Assembly: GCA_022767125.1 (NCBI GenBank)
Contig: JALEPZ010000089.1
Location: 1 to 51,497 of the forward strand
Source of the DNA: Phocaeicola plebeius
Lineage (GTDB): Bacteria; Bacteroidota; Bacteroidia; Bacteroidales; Bacteroidaceae
Reading direction: 5' to 3'
DNA length: 51,497 nucleotides
Part shown: one piece after another, positions 1-9,189 of the stretch
Numbering within the stretch: the first letter of the stretch is position 1
Layout: each line of letters opens with the position of its first letter
Position numbers and translations under genes: made by a program
The notes under the pieces: model-generated
Told to the model about the DNA's origin: nothing
Seen by the model: only the letters and a program-made list of their open reading frames with translations
Databases searched by the model: none

Positions 1-914
1 CACATTACCATCTTCTGACCGCTGAGTATGTATCGCTCAAGGTTCTGGATTGACTCGTAACCCCTGTCCGTGAGCAGCGCCACATTCGGGAACCCGGCGT
101 GTCTAAGGTCGGTAAGCAGTGTATCTACGCTTCTGGAGTCGGGAATATTGCCCGGGAAGGTCCTGTAATACACAGGCATATGGTCATCCAATGAGTACAC
201 TACCACCTCCGATGTTTGGGGTAGGCTTATACCCTCTTTGTTCTTACCCCATTTGATATCGGCCAGAGAATGGCCATAGGCGGATCTCGATGTTGAGTCC
301 ACAGCACAAACGGCATCATCCTTAAGCCTTGCGGCTCGCAGTCTGAACAAAGCCATCCTTTCCTCTTCGCTTATACTTTGCGTGAGATACGTAATGGCGG
401 ATGGAGTCAGTTCCTTCGAGTATGGAGTACGCTCAATACGCTGCCACCTTGCCACCCTATTGTAAGAGTAACCTGTTAACACAGAGAAGTATGCAAGAGT
501 AAGAATGCTGTTTACAACCTCCTCGTTGTTCTCAAACACCTGCTTGAGGTCGGAACGGAGACCGGTCTTGTCAGCTACCTGCTCAAGAAGCCAAATGTCA
601 CCATAGAACCTGTTCTTATCCGCGTCGGTATAAGCAGGACGACCCGGCTGCTTGGCTCCGGACAGACGTTTGGCTTCACTCATATCCCAGTCATCAGGAA
701 AGATAAGTTTTGCCCTTTCCTCCAAACTGGCAAAGACATAACGCTTTCCGGGAATAAACTTCTTGTCCTCATCTACAACACCCCAATGACAGTAGGCATA
801 CTTTCGATTCCCATTCTCGTCAACCTTATATGGATGATTGGCTGCGTACATATATCCTCCGTTCTTATGGATGGATACCTTATAAATGCTTTCTTCTTTT
901 GTTGGGCGTGACAT
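1..914 (-). CDS. Transposase, IS4/IS1634-like, 3' part cut off by the window edge
   Basis: An uninterrupted frame starts with ATG at 914 and runs off the left end, giving the first 304 codons. The protein begins MSRPTKEESIYKVSIHKNGG. The middle has AVDSTSRSAYG, which fits the first catalytic Asp of a DDE transposase. Further on, ALLTDRGYES fits the second Asp region of the IS4/IS1634 type. The catalytic Glu region would lie outside the window. A frame this long without a stop suggests an intact element, but this cannot be confirmed from a partial gene. The end of the insertion sequence was not located. A short inverted repeat near 1285-1302 (GGGGT/ACCCC) is a weak candidate for its right end. 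Family assignment is by motif pattern and is tentative. Confidence 0.8.
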   Translation of the reverse strand, partial: MSRPTKEESIYKVSIHKNGGYMYAANHPYKVDENGNRKYAYCHWGVVDEDKKFIPGKRYVFASLEERAKLIFPDDWDMSEAKRLSGAKQPGRPAYTDADKNRFYGDIWLLEQVADKTGLRSDLKQVFENNEEVVNSILTLAYFSVLTGYSYNRVARWQRIERTPYSKELTPSAITYLTQSISEEERMALFRLRAARLKDDAVCAVDSTSRSAYGHSLADIKWGKNKEGISLPQTSEVVVYSLDDHMPVYYRTFPGNIPDSRSVDTLLTDLRHAGFPNVALLTDRGYESIQNLERYILSGQKMVM

Positions 915-1740
915 CGTTTGCCTCTCTTAAACTGTACAAATACACAAATTAAATTCGAAATAAACAATAGGTTAATAACCAAAATATCAGGAAATTATCA
1001 ATTATTTGTACAAATTGTTCAAAAACTCATGATTATAATTCTATTTTCTTTTTCCAATTCTACAAAGTTCCTTGACATTGAAAAGGACAGGAAGAACAGG
1101 CCTTTCCATGAGAACCAATCACGGAACCGAGCAAATCGAGTAAAAAGATGCACCGGAAAAGTCGGATACGGCTATACCCATTGCGGAATGAATCCGTACC
1201 ATCTCTTACCAAGAAACGGTACCTCTTTTTTCCAGCCCATCCGGACATCGGACACTCATTTTTCTACCTTAATATAATGCGGTTGAAACGGGGTGTTTCT
1301 ACCCCTTGTCAATCGATGAGGAAAATAGAATGATCACAGACTGGCTTCCGTCCCTGTACAGGGAAAAAATGAACGGCGGCATCAAGGTATGGCCACAAAA
1401 AAAAGGCGCTTTTCACAAAGGGCCTTTTTTCCAAGTTTTCAATAGGTATTAGTTTTTTTTTAAGGTAAAAAGATTGTTTTCAGGATAACGGCGCAAAGGT
1501 GCACCCTTTTTTTGAACCAGCCAAATAAAAAAGCATGATATAAAACACATTTTTCATTTTTATTTCATTCCTTTCTCTGACTTAGCAAAAGGATTTTCCT
1601 CTGCAGACTATACAAAATTAAGCATTTTATTTAGTTCGGCCTCACCTTTCGAAGAAAAAATTAAAGAAAAGTGAAAAATAAGCTACTTTTTAAAGGATTT
1701 AGAAAAGTTTGCTGTCTGCTTGCCGGTCTTCCATGGCAGC
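915..1740. other. AT-rich intergenic stretch without a convincing gene
   Basis: This stretch lies between the transposase start and the repeat block upstream of glnS. Short frames exist on both strands, but none has recognisable protein features. It probably contains the right end of the insertion sequence and a bidirectional terminator at 1397-1430. From 1440 to 1700 the DNA is very AT-rich with long A and T runs. I see no RNA gene here. Confidence 0.5.
1397..1430. terminator. Bidirectional terminator-like hairpin
   Basis: An A-run followed by GGC at 1397-1407 pairs with GCC followed by a T-run at 1422-1430, so either strand would give a stem followed by U residues. The stem is short in GC, so this is a weak to moderate candidate. 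Confidence 0.4.
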
Positions 1741-1775
1741 GGGGCCCTAATCTTAAAAAAGTAAGGGCCCCTCCC

Positions 1776-2166
1776 GAGGCTGTCTGAGAATTGTTTTCCG
1801 CTTCCTTTTCCCTGTCATTTCGAACGAAGTGAGAAATCTCTTCCTTTCCTTGTCATTTCGAACGAAGTGAGAAATCTGTTTGCACAAAGTGGATGTATTC
1901 AGATGCTTCACTCTGTTCAGCATGACAGATTGATAGGTATTCCAAGGTTTTCGGACAGGATCTCCAAGCTGTCCGAGAATTGTTTTCCACTTTCCTTTTT
2001 CCTTGTCATTTCGAACGAAGTGAGAAATCTGTTTGCACAAAGTGGATGTATTCAGATGCTTCACTACGTTCAGCATGACAGATTGATAGGTATTCCAAGG
2101 TTTTCAGATGCTTCACTCTGTTCAGCATGACAGACTGATAGGTATTCCAAGGTTTTCGAACAAGCT
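1776..2166 (+). repeat. Two tandem copies of a dispersed MITE/REP-like intergenic repeat
   Basis: Copy one runs from GGCTGTCTGAGAATTG at about 1776 to TTTTCGGACAGG at 1960. Copy two runs from AGCTGTCCGAGAATTG at 1967 to TTTTCGAACAAGCT at 2166. Each contains the motif CATTTCGAACGAAGTGAG (duplicated in copy one) and the hairpin GATGCT...AGCATGAC. Copy two has an internal 52-bp tandem duplication (2051-2102 and 2103-2154). Related copies lie at 7747-7822, 19181-19380, 26712-26901 and, inverted, 50996-51146. The outer ends are imperfect inverted repeats. No protein is encoded; frames here are by-products of the repeat. Confidence 0.8.
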
Positions 2167-2238
2167 CCTCCGCATCCCCATCCACGGCTACTCCCCTGCC
2201 CTTTCTGCACAATAGGCTGCACGGATTCGGGCCTTGTA

Positions 2239-2270
2239 TTTGTCTTTTCTAAAAAAAAGCACTATTTTTG
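2239..2270 (+). promoter_or_regulatory. Bacteroidetes-type promoter of glnS
   Basis: TTTG at 2239-2242 is followed after 20 nt by TATTTTTG at 2263-2270, matching the -33 TTTG and -7 TAnnTTTG boxes of the Bacteroidetes primary sigma factor. The glnS ATG lies 36 nt downstream. Confidence 0.7.
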
Positions 2271-2306
2271 CGCACAGATTAACAAGGAACAGTAACCATC
2301 AACAAT

Positions 2307-4046
2307 ATGGCAGTAATGAACACTACAGAAGAATCAGAAAAGAAAAGTCTGAACTTCATCGAACAGATTGTAGAGAATGATTTGAGAGAAGGGAAAAACG
2401 GAGGAAGAATACAGACGCGCTTCCCGCCCGAACCGAACGGCTATCTGCACATCGGACATGCCAAGGCCATCTGCATGGACTTCGGCATCGCACAGCGGTA
2501 TGGAGGCGTATGCAACCTCCGCTTCGACGACACCAACCCTACCAAAGAAGATGTGGAATACGTGGAGGCCATCAAGGAAGACATCCAGTGGCTGGGATTC
2601 CAGTGGGGCAACGAATACTATGCTTCCGACTACTTCCAGCAGCTCTGGGATTTCGCCATCCAGCTGATCAAGGAAGGAAAAGCCTATATCGACGAACAGA
2701 CCTCTGATGTCATTGCGGCCCAAAAAGGGACACCGACCCGTCCGGGAACGGAAAGCCCGTTCCGCAACCGTCCTGTCGAAGAGAACCTGGAACTGTTCCA
2801 GAAGATGAACAGCGGGGAGATTGAGGAGGGCAAGATGGTGCTCCGTGCCAAGATCGACATGGCCAGCCCGAACATGCACTTCCGCGACCCCATCATCTAC
2901 CGGGTGGTGAAGACGCCCCACCACCGCACCGGCGACAAGTGGAAGGCCTACCCGATGTATGACTTCGCCCACGGACAGAGCGACTTCTTCGAGGGCGTGA
3001 CCCACTCGCTCTGTACCTTGGAATTCGTGCCCCACCGCCCGCTCTACGACCTCTTTGTGGACTGGGTGAAGGAAGGGAAGGACCTGGACGACAACCGTCC
3101 CCGCCAGTATGAGTTCAACAAGCTGAACCTGAACTATACGCTGATGAGCAAGCGCAACCTGCTCATTCTGGTGAAGGAAGGCCTGGTCAACGGATGGGAC
3201 GACCCCCGTATGCCGACCCTCTGCGGCTTCCGCCGCCGCGGCTATTCGCCCGAGTCCATCCACCGTTTCGTCAACAAGATTGGCTATACGGCCTACGATG
3301 CCCTCAACGACTTCGCGCTGTTGGAAAGCGCCGTGCGCGATGACCTCAATACCCGCTCCACGCGTGTGTCGGCCGTGCTGCACCCGGTGAAACTGGTGCT
3401 GACCAATTATCCGGAAGGACAGGTGGAAGAAATGGTGGCCATCAACAATCCGGAAGACCCGAATTCGCCGACCCACACCATCGAATTCAGCCGCGAACTC
3501 TGGATTGAGCGGGAGGACTTCATGGAGAACGCCCCGAAGAAGTATTTCCGCATGACACCGGGACAGGAAGTGCGCCTGAAGAACGCCTACATCGTGAAGT
3601 GTACGGGCTGCCGGAAAGACGACGAAGGCAACGTGGTAGAGGTATATGCCGAATACGACCCGAACACGAAGAGCGGCATGCCCGAAGCCAACCGGAAGGT
3701 GAAAGGAACGCTCCACTGGGTGAGCTGCAGCCACTGCCTGAAGGCGGAGGTCCGTCTCTACGACCGCTTATGGAAAGTGGAGAATCCGCGCGACGAAATG
3801 GCGGCCATCCGCGAGGCCAAGAACTGCTCGGCCCTGGAGGCCATGAAGGAGATGATCAACCCCGACTCGCTGGAAATTCTGACCGACTGCTATGTGGAGA
3901 AGTTCCTGGCCGACGCCCGGCCGCTCGACTACCTGCAGTTCCAGCGCATCGGCTACTTCAATGTCGACAAGGACTCCACGCCGGAACACCTGGTGTTCAA
4001 CCGCACCGTTTCACTGAAGGACAACTGGAGCAAGATCAACAAGTAA
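2307..4046 (+). CDS. glnS: Glutaminyl-tRNA synthetase
   Basis: Class I aminoacyl-tRNA synthetase that charges tRNA-Gln with glutamine in the cytoplasm. The 579-aa protein has the HIGH signature in NGYLHIGHAKAICMDFG (about residues 44-60) and the KMSKS-equivalent LMSKRNLLILV (about residues 276-286), followed by the GlnRS-typical DDPRMPTLCGFRRRGYSPE. The C-terminal half carries the anticodon-binding beta-barrel region. Two Cys pairs (CTGC near residue 432 and CSHC near residue 478) are a possible metal site. Length fits bacterial GlnRS. The ATG at 2307 is preferred because it follows a good promoter; an in-frame Met three codons later is an alternative. Direct glutaminylation is the expected route. 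The presence of GlnRS rather than GluRS is supported by the MSKR and RPGTESP-type motifs. Confidence 0.95.
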   Translation: MAVMNTTEESEKKSLNFIEQIVENDLREGKNGGRIQTRFPPEPNGYLHIGHAKAICMDFGIAQRYGGVCNLRFDDTNPTKEDVEYVEAIKEDIQWLGFQWGNEYYASDYFQQLWDFAIQLIKEGKAYIDEQTSDVIAAQKGTPTRPGTESPFRNRPVEENLELFQKMNSGEIEEGKMVLRAKIDMASPNMHFRDPIIYRVVKTPHHRTGDKWKAYPMYDFAHGQSDFFEGVTHSLCTLEFVPHRPLYDLFVDWVKEGKDLDDNRPRQYEFNKLNLNYTLMSKRNLLILVKEGLVNGWDDPRMPTLCGFRRRGYSPESIHRFVNKIGYTAYDALNDFALLESAVRDDLNTRSTRVSAVLHPVKLVLTNYPEGQVEEMVAINNPEDPNSPTHTIEFSRELWIEREDFMENAPKKYFRMTPGQEVRLKNAYIVKCTGCRKDDEGNVVEVYAEYDPNTKSGMPEANRKVKGTLHWVSCSHCLKAEVRLYDRLWKVENPRDEMAAIREAKNCSALEAMKEMINPDSLEILTDCYVEKFLADARPLDYLQFQRIGYFNVDKDSTPEHLVFNRTVSLKDNWSKINK

Positions 4047-4075
4047 GCTCCAGGCCTCAAGCCTTCATTCCTTTT

Positions 4076-4126
4076 CAGGTTCTGCGCTTTCCGGCCTTCA
4101 CCGGGCCGGGAAAGGCGCAGAACCTG
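4076..4126 (+). terminator. Long hairpin after glnS
   Basis: CAGGTTCTGCGC at 4076-4087 is perfectly complementary to GCGCAGAACCTG at 4115-4126. A further TTTCC/GGAAA pairing and a GGCC/GGCC tip lie inside it. No T-run follows, so it may act as an mRNA stabiliser or a factor-dependent stop rather than a classical intrinsic terminator. Confidence 0.5.
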
Positions 4127-4161
4127 AAGCAGATTTACAGTAACGATTCTCTATTTGATTC

Positions 4162-5598
4162 ATGAAAAACGATATCAGTCCAGACTTCAAGACACCGCAT
4201 TTCAAAGAGTTACGCCAACGGTTCGAGCAGGCCATGCGCGAAGGCTACCGGACCTATTTCGAGAGCGACGACCTGCTGTTGCTGGCCGAATATTACGCCA
4301 CGAACGGACGGTTCGACCAGAGCGACACGGCGGTGGACTATGCCCTGTCGCTTCATCCCGACAACCCCGATGTACAGACCTTCAAATGCGGCAACCTGAT
4401 GGCTCAGGGGAAGTTCGAGCAGGCCGAACAGCTGCTGGATGTACTGAGCGACCAGAACGACCGCGAGGTGCTCCTGCTACGGGCCCAGCTGTTGCTGAAC
4501 AAAAACCTCACGGAGGAGGCCGTCCGCCTGTTCGACCATCTTTACCGGCAAGAGCGGTCGCTCGACACCCTGCTTGACATCGTGGATGTGTGTCTCGACG
4601 CTTACCAATACGACCTGGCCAAAGAGTGGCTGGACGTGGCTTACGCCGAAGCGCCCCATCATCCGGATGTGCTGGAAACCATGGTGGACTACCTGCATTC
4701 GTCGGGCAACGATGACTACCTGCCGCCTTTCTTGAACGAACTGATTGATCTGTACCCCTACGAATCGCGCTACTGGAAGAATCTGGCCCATTCCTACATG
4801 GGCATGAACGAGCCGGAAAAGGCACACGACGCTATCGACTTTGCCTTGGCCATCGATGACAAGGACCCTATGGCCTACCAGATCAAGGGAGGCATCTGCC
4901 TGATGGAAAACGATACGGACCGGGCCATTGCCGCCTTCGAAAAGGCGGAAGCGTACAGCAACGACAAATCGATGGCCTGGATGGCACTTATGCAATGCTA
5001 CTACTACCTGAAGGATTATCCCCGCTGTGAGCAGTATGCCGAACTGACCCTGTCGCTCCCGAACCTGAACGATTCGGAAAAGGCCAGTGCCTGCCAGAAG
5101 CTGGCCGACTGCTTTATCAAGAAAGGGGAACTGGAAAAAGCCTACGAACAGCTGACCCTGTCGCAACAACTGGACAAGGAGAACTATCAGCTCTACCTCA
5201 CCTGGGGCGAACTGATGTTCTGCATCGGGAAGAAGGAGGAAGCGCTTGTCTTTCTCCACAACGGACTCCTGCTGGCCGAACAGACTGAATTGGAAGTGGA
5301 GGCAACGGAAACAGCCGCCCAGATCTGCCTGACGGGAGGAGAGTGGCTCCAGGCTCTCGAATGGTTTGAGGAAGTGGACCGGAAAGACAGCGAGTTCAAC
5401 CGGTGCAACTATCTTCCGATGGCGTATTGCTGCTTCCGGCTGGACCGGGAACAGCAGGCCATCAGCTACTTACAGAAGACGATGGCCTTCTCTCCCGAAT
5501 CGTTCGACGATGGATTGTACCAGCAGCTGGCCGGTGTAGACCGGAAGTTCTACCAGCTGGCAGAAAGCATCCGAAGACGAGGGAGCGGCCAGCCCTGA
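4162..5598 (+). CDS. Tetratricopeptide-repeat protein
   Basis: A 478-aa soluble protein made almost wholly of TPR-type helical hairpins. Recognisable repeats include GRFDQSDTAVDYALSLHPDN near residue 50, the MNEPEKAHDAIDFALAIDDK region near 215, and AIAAFEKAEAYSND near 255. No signal peptide or membrane segment is seen, so a cytoplasmic scaffold role is likely. The partner is unknown. It follows glnS on the same strand after a hairpin at 4076-4126 and may be transcribed with it. It converges with the DUF368 gene, with only 4 nt between the two stop codons. Homologues are usually annotated only as TPR proteins, and a more specific role is not supported. Confidence 0.85.
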   Translation: MKNDISPDFKTPHFKELRQRFEQAMREGYRTYFESDDLLLLAEYYATNGRFDQSDTAVDYALSLHPDNPDVQTFKCGNLMAQGKFEQAEQLLDVLSDQNDREVLLLRAQLLLNKNLTEEAVRLFDHLYRQERSLDTLLDIVDVCLDAYQYDLAKEWLDVAYAEAPHHPDVLETMVDYLHSSGNDDYLPPFLNELIDLYPYESRYWKNLAHSYMGMNEPEKAHDAIDFALAIDDKDPMAYQIKGGICLMENDTDRAIAAFEKAEAYSNDKSMAWMALMQCYYYLKDYPRCEQYAELTLSLPNLNDSEKASACQKLADCFIKKGELEKAYEQLTLSQQLDKENYQLYLTWGELMFCIGKKEEALVFLHNGLLLAEQTELEVEATETAAQICLTGGEWLQALEWFEEVDRKDSEFNRCNYLPMAYCCFRLDREQQAISYLQKTMAFSPESFDDGLYQQLAGVDRKFYQLAESIRRRGSGQP

Positions 5599-5602
5599 CC
5601 CG

Positions 5603-6511
5603 TTACCCTTGCTTGCGGGCTGAGAGCTTTTCCAGTCCGTAGACCATCAGAAAACCCATCACCATCAGGATGACCGCCTCGGCCACCGATGCATTGGGCA
5701 ACACGTTGCGCTCTATCAACGGCTTCACGACTCCGTGGCTGTCGGTATAGGTGGACAAGGTCTCTTTCCACGGCCACACCTTATTGAGCGAGCCGAGCAT
5801 GAAGCCGGACAAGACGGCCAGGGTCAGATTGCGCACATGGCTCAGGGCAAAGGATAACAGGCGCGAAAAGGTGGTAATGCCGACACAGGCTCCAGCAGCG
5901 AACACGCCCAGGACCAGCAGGCGGAGCGACTTCACCGCATCCATGATGTAGAAATACTTCCCCAGCAACACCAGGATGAAGCTGCCGGAGATACCGGGCA
6001 GAATCATGGCGCAGATAGCGACAGCCCCGCACACGAACACAAACAGGAGGTTCGAAGGGGTCTCGGCGGGAGTGGCAACAGTGATGAAATAGGCCGCCAC
6101 CGTGCCCGCCACGAATCCCAGCACCGTCTTCCAGGTCCAGCGCGACACATCCTTCGCCACCAGCCAGGCCGAAGCCAGCACCAGTCCGAAGAAGAAGGCC
6201 CAGACCAGCACCGGATGGTTCGTGAGCAGCCACGTGATGATCTTGGCCAATGAGAACACACTGATGCCGATGCCTGCCAGAATCGACAACAGGAAATAGC
6301 CGTTCACCCGTGTCCAGGCTTCGGCGAAACGCCCCGTCAGGAACAGACGCAGGGCAGTGAGGTCGATGCTCTTGATGGACTGGATGAGTTCGTCATAGAT
6401 GCCTACGATAAAGGCAATCGTTCCGCCCGATACGCCGGGCACAACATCAGCGGCTCCCATGCCCATCCCTTTCAGCACCAGGAGCCCATAATCCTTGAGT
6501 TTTCTCTCCAT
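5603..6511 (-). CDS. DUF368 membrane protein, probable undecaprenyl-phosphate translocase
   Basis: A polytopic inner-membrane protein of about 302 aa. The N-terminal KGMGMGAADVVPGVSGGTIAF and the internal CAMILPGISGSFILVLLGKY are the paired PGxSGGT/PGISGS signatures of the DUF368 family. DUF368 proteins (PopT) have been shown in other bacteria to recycle undecaprenyl phosphate across the membrane for cell-wall and surface-glycan synthesis. The function here is inferred from the family. ATG at 6511 (MERKLKDYG) is preferred over an upstream ATG at 6553, which would overlap the preceding gene and add a non-conserved 14-residue tail. The gene lies 19 nt downstream of the mannose-1-phosphate guanylyltransferase and is probably co-transcribed with it, linking lipid-carrier recycling with sugar-nucleotide supply. 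Confidence 0.88.
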   Translation of the reverse strand: MERKLKDYGLLVLKGMGMGAADVVPGVSGGTIAFIVGIYDELIQSIKSIDLTALRLFLTGRFAEAWTRVNGYFLLSILAGIGISVFSLAKIITWLLTNHPVLVWAFFFGLVLASAWLVAKDVSRWTWKTVLGFVAGTVAAYFITVATPAETPSNLLFVFVCGAVAICAMILPGISGSFILVLLGKYFYIMDAVKSLRLLVLGVFAAGACVGITTFSRLLSFALSHVRNLTLAVLSGFMLGSLNKVWPWKETLSTYTDSHGVVKPLIERNVLPNASVAEAVILMVMGFLMVYGLEKLSARKQG

Positions 6512-6530
6512 ATGTGTCAGTTGTCTGCGG

Positions 6531-7598
6531 TCAGTCTTCCTTGGTGAAATCACCGATGCGCTGCTCCTCCGTCAGCCGGCAGACCAATAGTGAATCCTGG
6601 TTTTCGGCCACCAGATAGCCATCGAGTCCCTGCACGATGACTTTCTTCTCCTGCAGGGTATGAATCACGCAGTTACGGGTTTCGTAGACCTTGATATCCG
6701 GTCCCAGGCACAAATTGTCGTAGACATCCTTGCGCATGTGCTCGTGGAGCGAGCCCCACGTGCCCAAATCGCTCCAGCCGAACGAAGCGGGAAAAACATA
6801 GATTTCATCCGCCTTTTCCATGATGGCATAGTCGATGGAAATGTTCTCGCACAGGGGGAAGGATTCATCAATCAGTTCCTGCTCCTTGTCGGTATAGAAA
6901 TAAGGAAGCATCCGCTCGAAGATGTCACCGATGTTCGGCTGGTAAACGCGCAGCGCATTGACGATGGTGCTGACGTTCCACACAAAGATGCCGGCATTCC
7001 AGAAATAGTTCTTTTTCTGGAGATAGCGTTTGGCGGTGGCCAGGTCGGGCTTTTCGCGGAACTTGTCCACCCGGTAGATTTCCTTGTTCGAGGGACAGGC
7101 CATCGACAGGTCGGCCTCAATGTAGCCATACCCCGTTTCAGGACGGGTGGCCTTCATGCCCAGCGTCACGATGGCATCCGAATCGGCGGTAAACTTCATG
7201 GCTGACTTCACGACGCGGAAAAACTCCCGGTTGTCGAGCACCACATGGTCGCTCGGAGTCACCACGATATTGGCGCGGGGATTCTTGGCCTTGATTTTCC
7301 AGCTGACATACGCAATGCAAGGTGCCGTGCCCCTACGGCAGGGCTCGCGCAGGATATGGTCGTCCTGCAGGTCGGGCAACTGTTCTTTCACCAGGTCTAC
7401 ATACCTGGCAGAGGTGACCACCCAGAAGTTCTCGGGCAGACAGATACCTTGGAAACGGTCGTAAGCCAATTGAATCAACGACCGTCCGCAACCCAATACA
7501 TCAATAAACTGTTTCGGCATCTCGGGAGTACTCATCGGCCAGAAACGGCTGCCTACTCCACCTGCCATAATTACCACGTGATTATTTTTCAGATTCAT
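6531..7598 (-). CDS. manC: Mannose-1-phosphate guanylyltransferase
   Basis: Forms GDP-mannose from mannose 1-phosphate and GTP, feeding glycan and GDP-fucose synthesis. The 355-aa protein opens with the nucleotidyltransferase signature AGGVGSRFWPMSTPEMPKQF (residues 12-31). This is followed by VTPSDHVV, ETGYGYIE, the FREKP segment and the FWNAGIFVWN motif typical of GDP-mannose pyrophosphorylases. The C-terminal phosphomannose isomerase domain of long ManC/AlgA proteins is absent, so this is the short single-function form. It has its own TAnnTTTG box at 7625-7632 and is followed by the DUF368 gene in the same transcript. The symbol manC is by family. The family is sometimes annotated as a general NTP transferase. 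Confidence 0.9.
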   Translation of the reverse strand: MNLKNNHVVIMAGGVGSRFWPMSTPEMPKQFIDVLGCGRSLIQLAYDRFQGICLPENFWVVTSARYVDLVKEQLPDLQDDHILREPCRRGTAPCIAYVSWKIKAKNPRANIVVTPSDHVVLDNREFFRVVKSAMKFTADSDAIVTLGMKATRPETGYGYIEADLSMACPSNKEIYRVDKFREKPDLATAKRYLQKKNYFWNAGIFVWNVSTIVNALRVYQPNIGDIFERMLPYFYTDKEQELIDESFPLCENISIDYAIMEKADEIYVFPASFGWSDLGTWGSLHEHMRKDVYDNLCLGPDIKVYETRNCVIHTLQEKKVIVQGLDGYLVAENQDSLLVCRLTEEQRIGDFTKED

Positions 7599-7624
7599 AA
7601 TAGCTGAGCATTGAAGTTAGGTTG

Positions 7625-7632
7625 CAAAGATA
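7625..7632 (-). promoter_or_regulatory. -7 box upstream of manC
   Basis: CAAAGATA on the plus strand reads TATCTTTG on the coding strand and lies 27 nt from the manC ATG. No clear -33 TTG is present at the right distance. Confidence 0.45.
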
Positions 7633-7746
7633 ATAAAAATATGCAATGAAGAAGAAAAGTGACGGATTTTTTCCTGCTTTTGTCACCGGCCATCGGACAG
7701 CCAATCGAAATGAGGGTGGGTCAAATTCAGCGTCACCTATCTGATT

Positions 7747-7822
7747 GTCATTCTGAACGAAGTGAAGAAACAACGTTCAGAATGACAACTTGACAGGTAG
7801 TCCAAGAATCTCGGACAGGCTG
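7747..7822. repeat. Short copy of the dispersed repeat with a 13-bp perfect hairpin, between xylA and manC
   Basis: GTCATTCTGAACG at 7747-7759 pairs perfectly with CGTTCAGAATGAC at 7774-7786. The right end, TCCAAGAATCTCGGACAGGCT, matches the terminal part of the other copies. It lies just downstream of the xylA stop and could stabilise or terminate the xyl transcript. Confidence 0.7.
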
Positions 7823-7831
7823 CTGTCAGGA

Positions 7832-9142
7832 TCAGCAATACATGTTCACGATGGCTTCATACAGTTCCTGCTTGCCGCTGGTCTGCTTCGGCTCACCCTG
7901 CTGCTTGGCATAGGCCACCACCTCTTCGAGCGTGAGCTTGCCTTCTTCGAATTCCTTGCCTTTGCCGCTGTCGAACGAAGCATAGCGGTCGGCCAGCATC
8001 TGCCGGTAGGGTGATTCTTCGAGCAGGCGGGCGGCGCTCAGCAAGGCACGAGCCATGGCATCCATACCGGCAATATGGGCGATGAAGATATCTTCCAGAT
8101 CGGTGGAGTTACGGCGAGTCTTGGCATCGAAGTTCGTACCGCCGTTGCCCAAGCCGCCGTTACGGATAATCTGCAGCATGGCTTGTGTCAGCTCGAAATT
8201 GTCGATGGGGAACTGGTCAGTGTCCCACCCGTTTTGGTAGTCTCCGCGGTTGGCATCGATGGAGCCCAGCATACCGTTGTCGACGGCCACACAGAGTTCG
8301 TGCTCGAACGGATGGCCGGCCAAGGTGGCGTGGTTCACCTCGATATTCACCTTGAAGTCCTTGTCGAGCCCATGCGCCTTGAGGAATCCGATGACCGTTT
8401 CCGTATCCACATCATACTGGTGCTTCGAAGGTTCCATCGGTTTCGGCTCGATGAGGAACGTGCCGGTGAATCCTTTGGCGCGGGCATAGTCGCGGGCCAA
8501 GGTCAGCATCTGGGCCAGGTGGTCTTTTTCGCGCTTCTGGTCGGTGTTGAGCAGGGACATATAGCCTTCACGACCGCCCCAGAACACGTAGTTCGTGCCG
8601 CCCAGTTCGATGGTGGCATCGATGGCGTTCTTGATCTGCACAGCCGCCCGTGCCACCACGTCGAAGTCGGGATTGGTAGCCGCACCGTTCATGTAGCGGG
8701 CATGGCCGAAGACATTGGCAGTGCCCCACAACAGCTTGATGCCGGTGGCTGCCTGCTTCTGCTTGGCGTAGGCCACGATTTCCTTCAGATTGGCTTCGTA
8801 TTCTTCGATGGTTTCGGCCTCGTCACAGAGGTCCGTGTCGTGGAAGCAGTAGTATTCGATGCCCATCTTCTGCATGAATTCGAAGCCGGCATCCATCTTT
8901 TCCTTGGCAGCCTGCACCTTGTCGGGGTTGCCCTTCCAGGGGAACTTCTTCGTGCCGCCTCCGAACTGGTCGCTTCCTTCGGCGCACAGGGTGTGCCACC
9001 AAGCCATGGAGAACTTCAGCCAGTCTTTCATCTTCTTGCCCATCACTACCCGTTCTGCATCGTAATAGCGGAAAGCCATCGGGTTCTTGCTTTCTACGCC
9101 TTCAAACTTGATTTTCTCAATTCCAGGAAAATACTCTTTCAT
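7832..9142 (-). CDS. xylA: Xylose isomerase
   Basis: Cytoplasmic metal-dependent enzyme that interconverts D-xylose and D-xylulose. The 436-aa length is typical of class II enzymes. Signatures seen are the [16 protein letters not shown] segment (about residues 185-200), [15 protein letters not shown] (about 228-242), [13 protein letters not shown] (about 260-272), and the metal-site stretch around GSIDANRGD. The N-terminal [17 protein letters not shown] is also class II. It is the third gene of the regulator-xylB-xylA operon, 47 nt after xylB. No xylose transporter gene follows it here; a repeat and an unrelated gene cluster lie downstream. Confidence 0.97.
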   Translation of the reverse strand: MKEYFPGIEKIKFEGVESKNPMAFRYYDAERVVMGKKMKDWLKFSMAWWHTLCAEGSDQFGGGTKKFPWKGNPDKVQAAKEKMDAGFEFMQKMGIEYYCFHDTDLCDEAETIEEYEANLKEIVAYAKQKQAATGIKLLWGTANVFGHARYMNGAATNPDFDVVARAAVQIKNAIDATIELGGTNYVFWGGREGYMSLLNTDQKREKDHLAQMLTLARDYARAKGFTGTFLIEPKPMEPSKHQYDVDTETVIGFLKAHGLDKDFKVNIEVNHATLAGHPFEHELCVAVDNGMLGSIDANRGDYQNGWDTDQFPIDNFELTQAMLQIIRNGGLGNGGTNFDAKTRRNSTDLEDIFIAHIAGMDAMARALLSAARLLEESPYRQMLADRYASFDSGKGKEFEEGKLTLEEVVAYAKQQGEPKQTSGKQELYEAIVNMYC

Positions 9143-9189
9143 AGTTGTTCAATTTATTAGTAAGTAATGTATTATTTTTCTTCTTGCCG

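Noticed and set aside
1776-2166. CRISPR array
   Set aside because: Units are long, few and of uneven spacing, with no unique spacers between identical short repeats; this is a hairpin-bearing dispersed repeat.
1753-2212. Several frames in the repeat block upstream of glnS
   Set aside because: The peptides (for example those with HFVRNDK and MLHSVQHD) are translations of the repeat itself and recur at every copy.
2334-3734. Open frame of 466 codons antisense to glnS
   Set aside because: No recognisable features and fully inside glnS.
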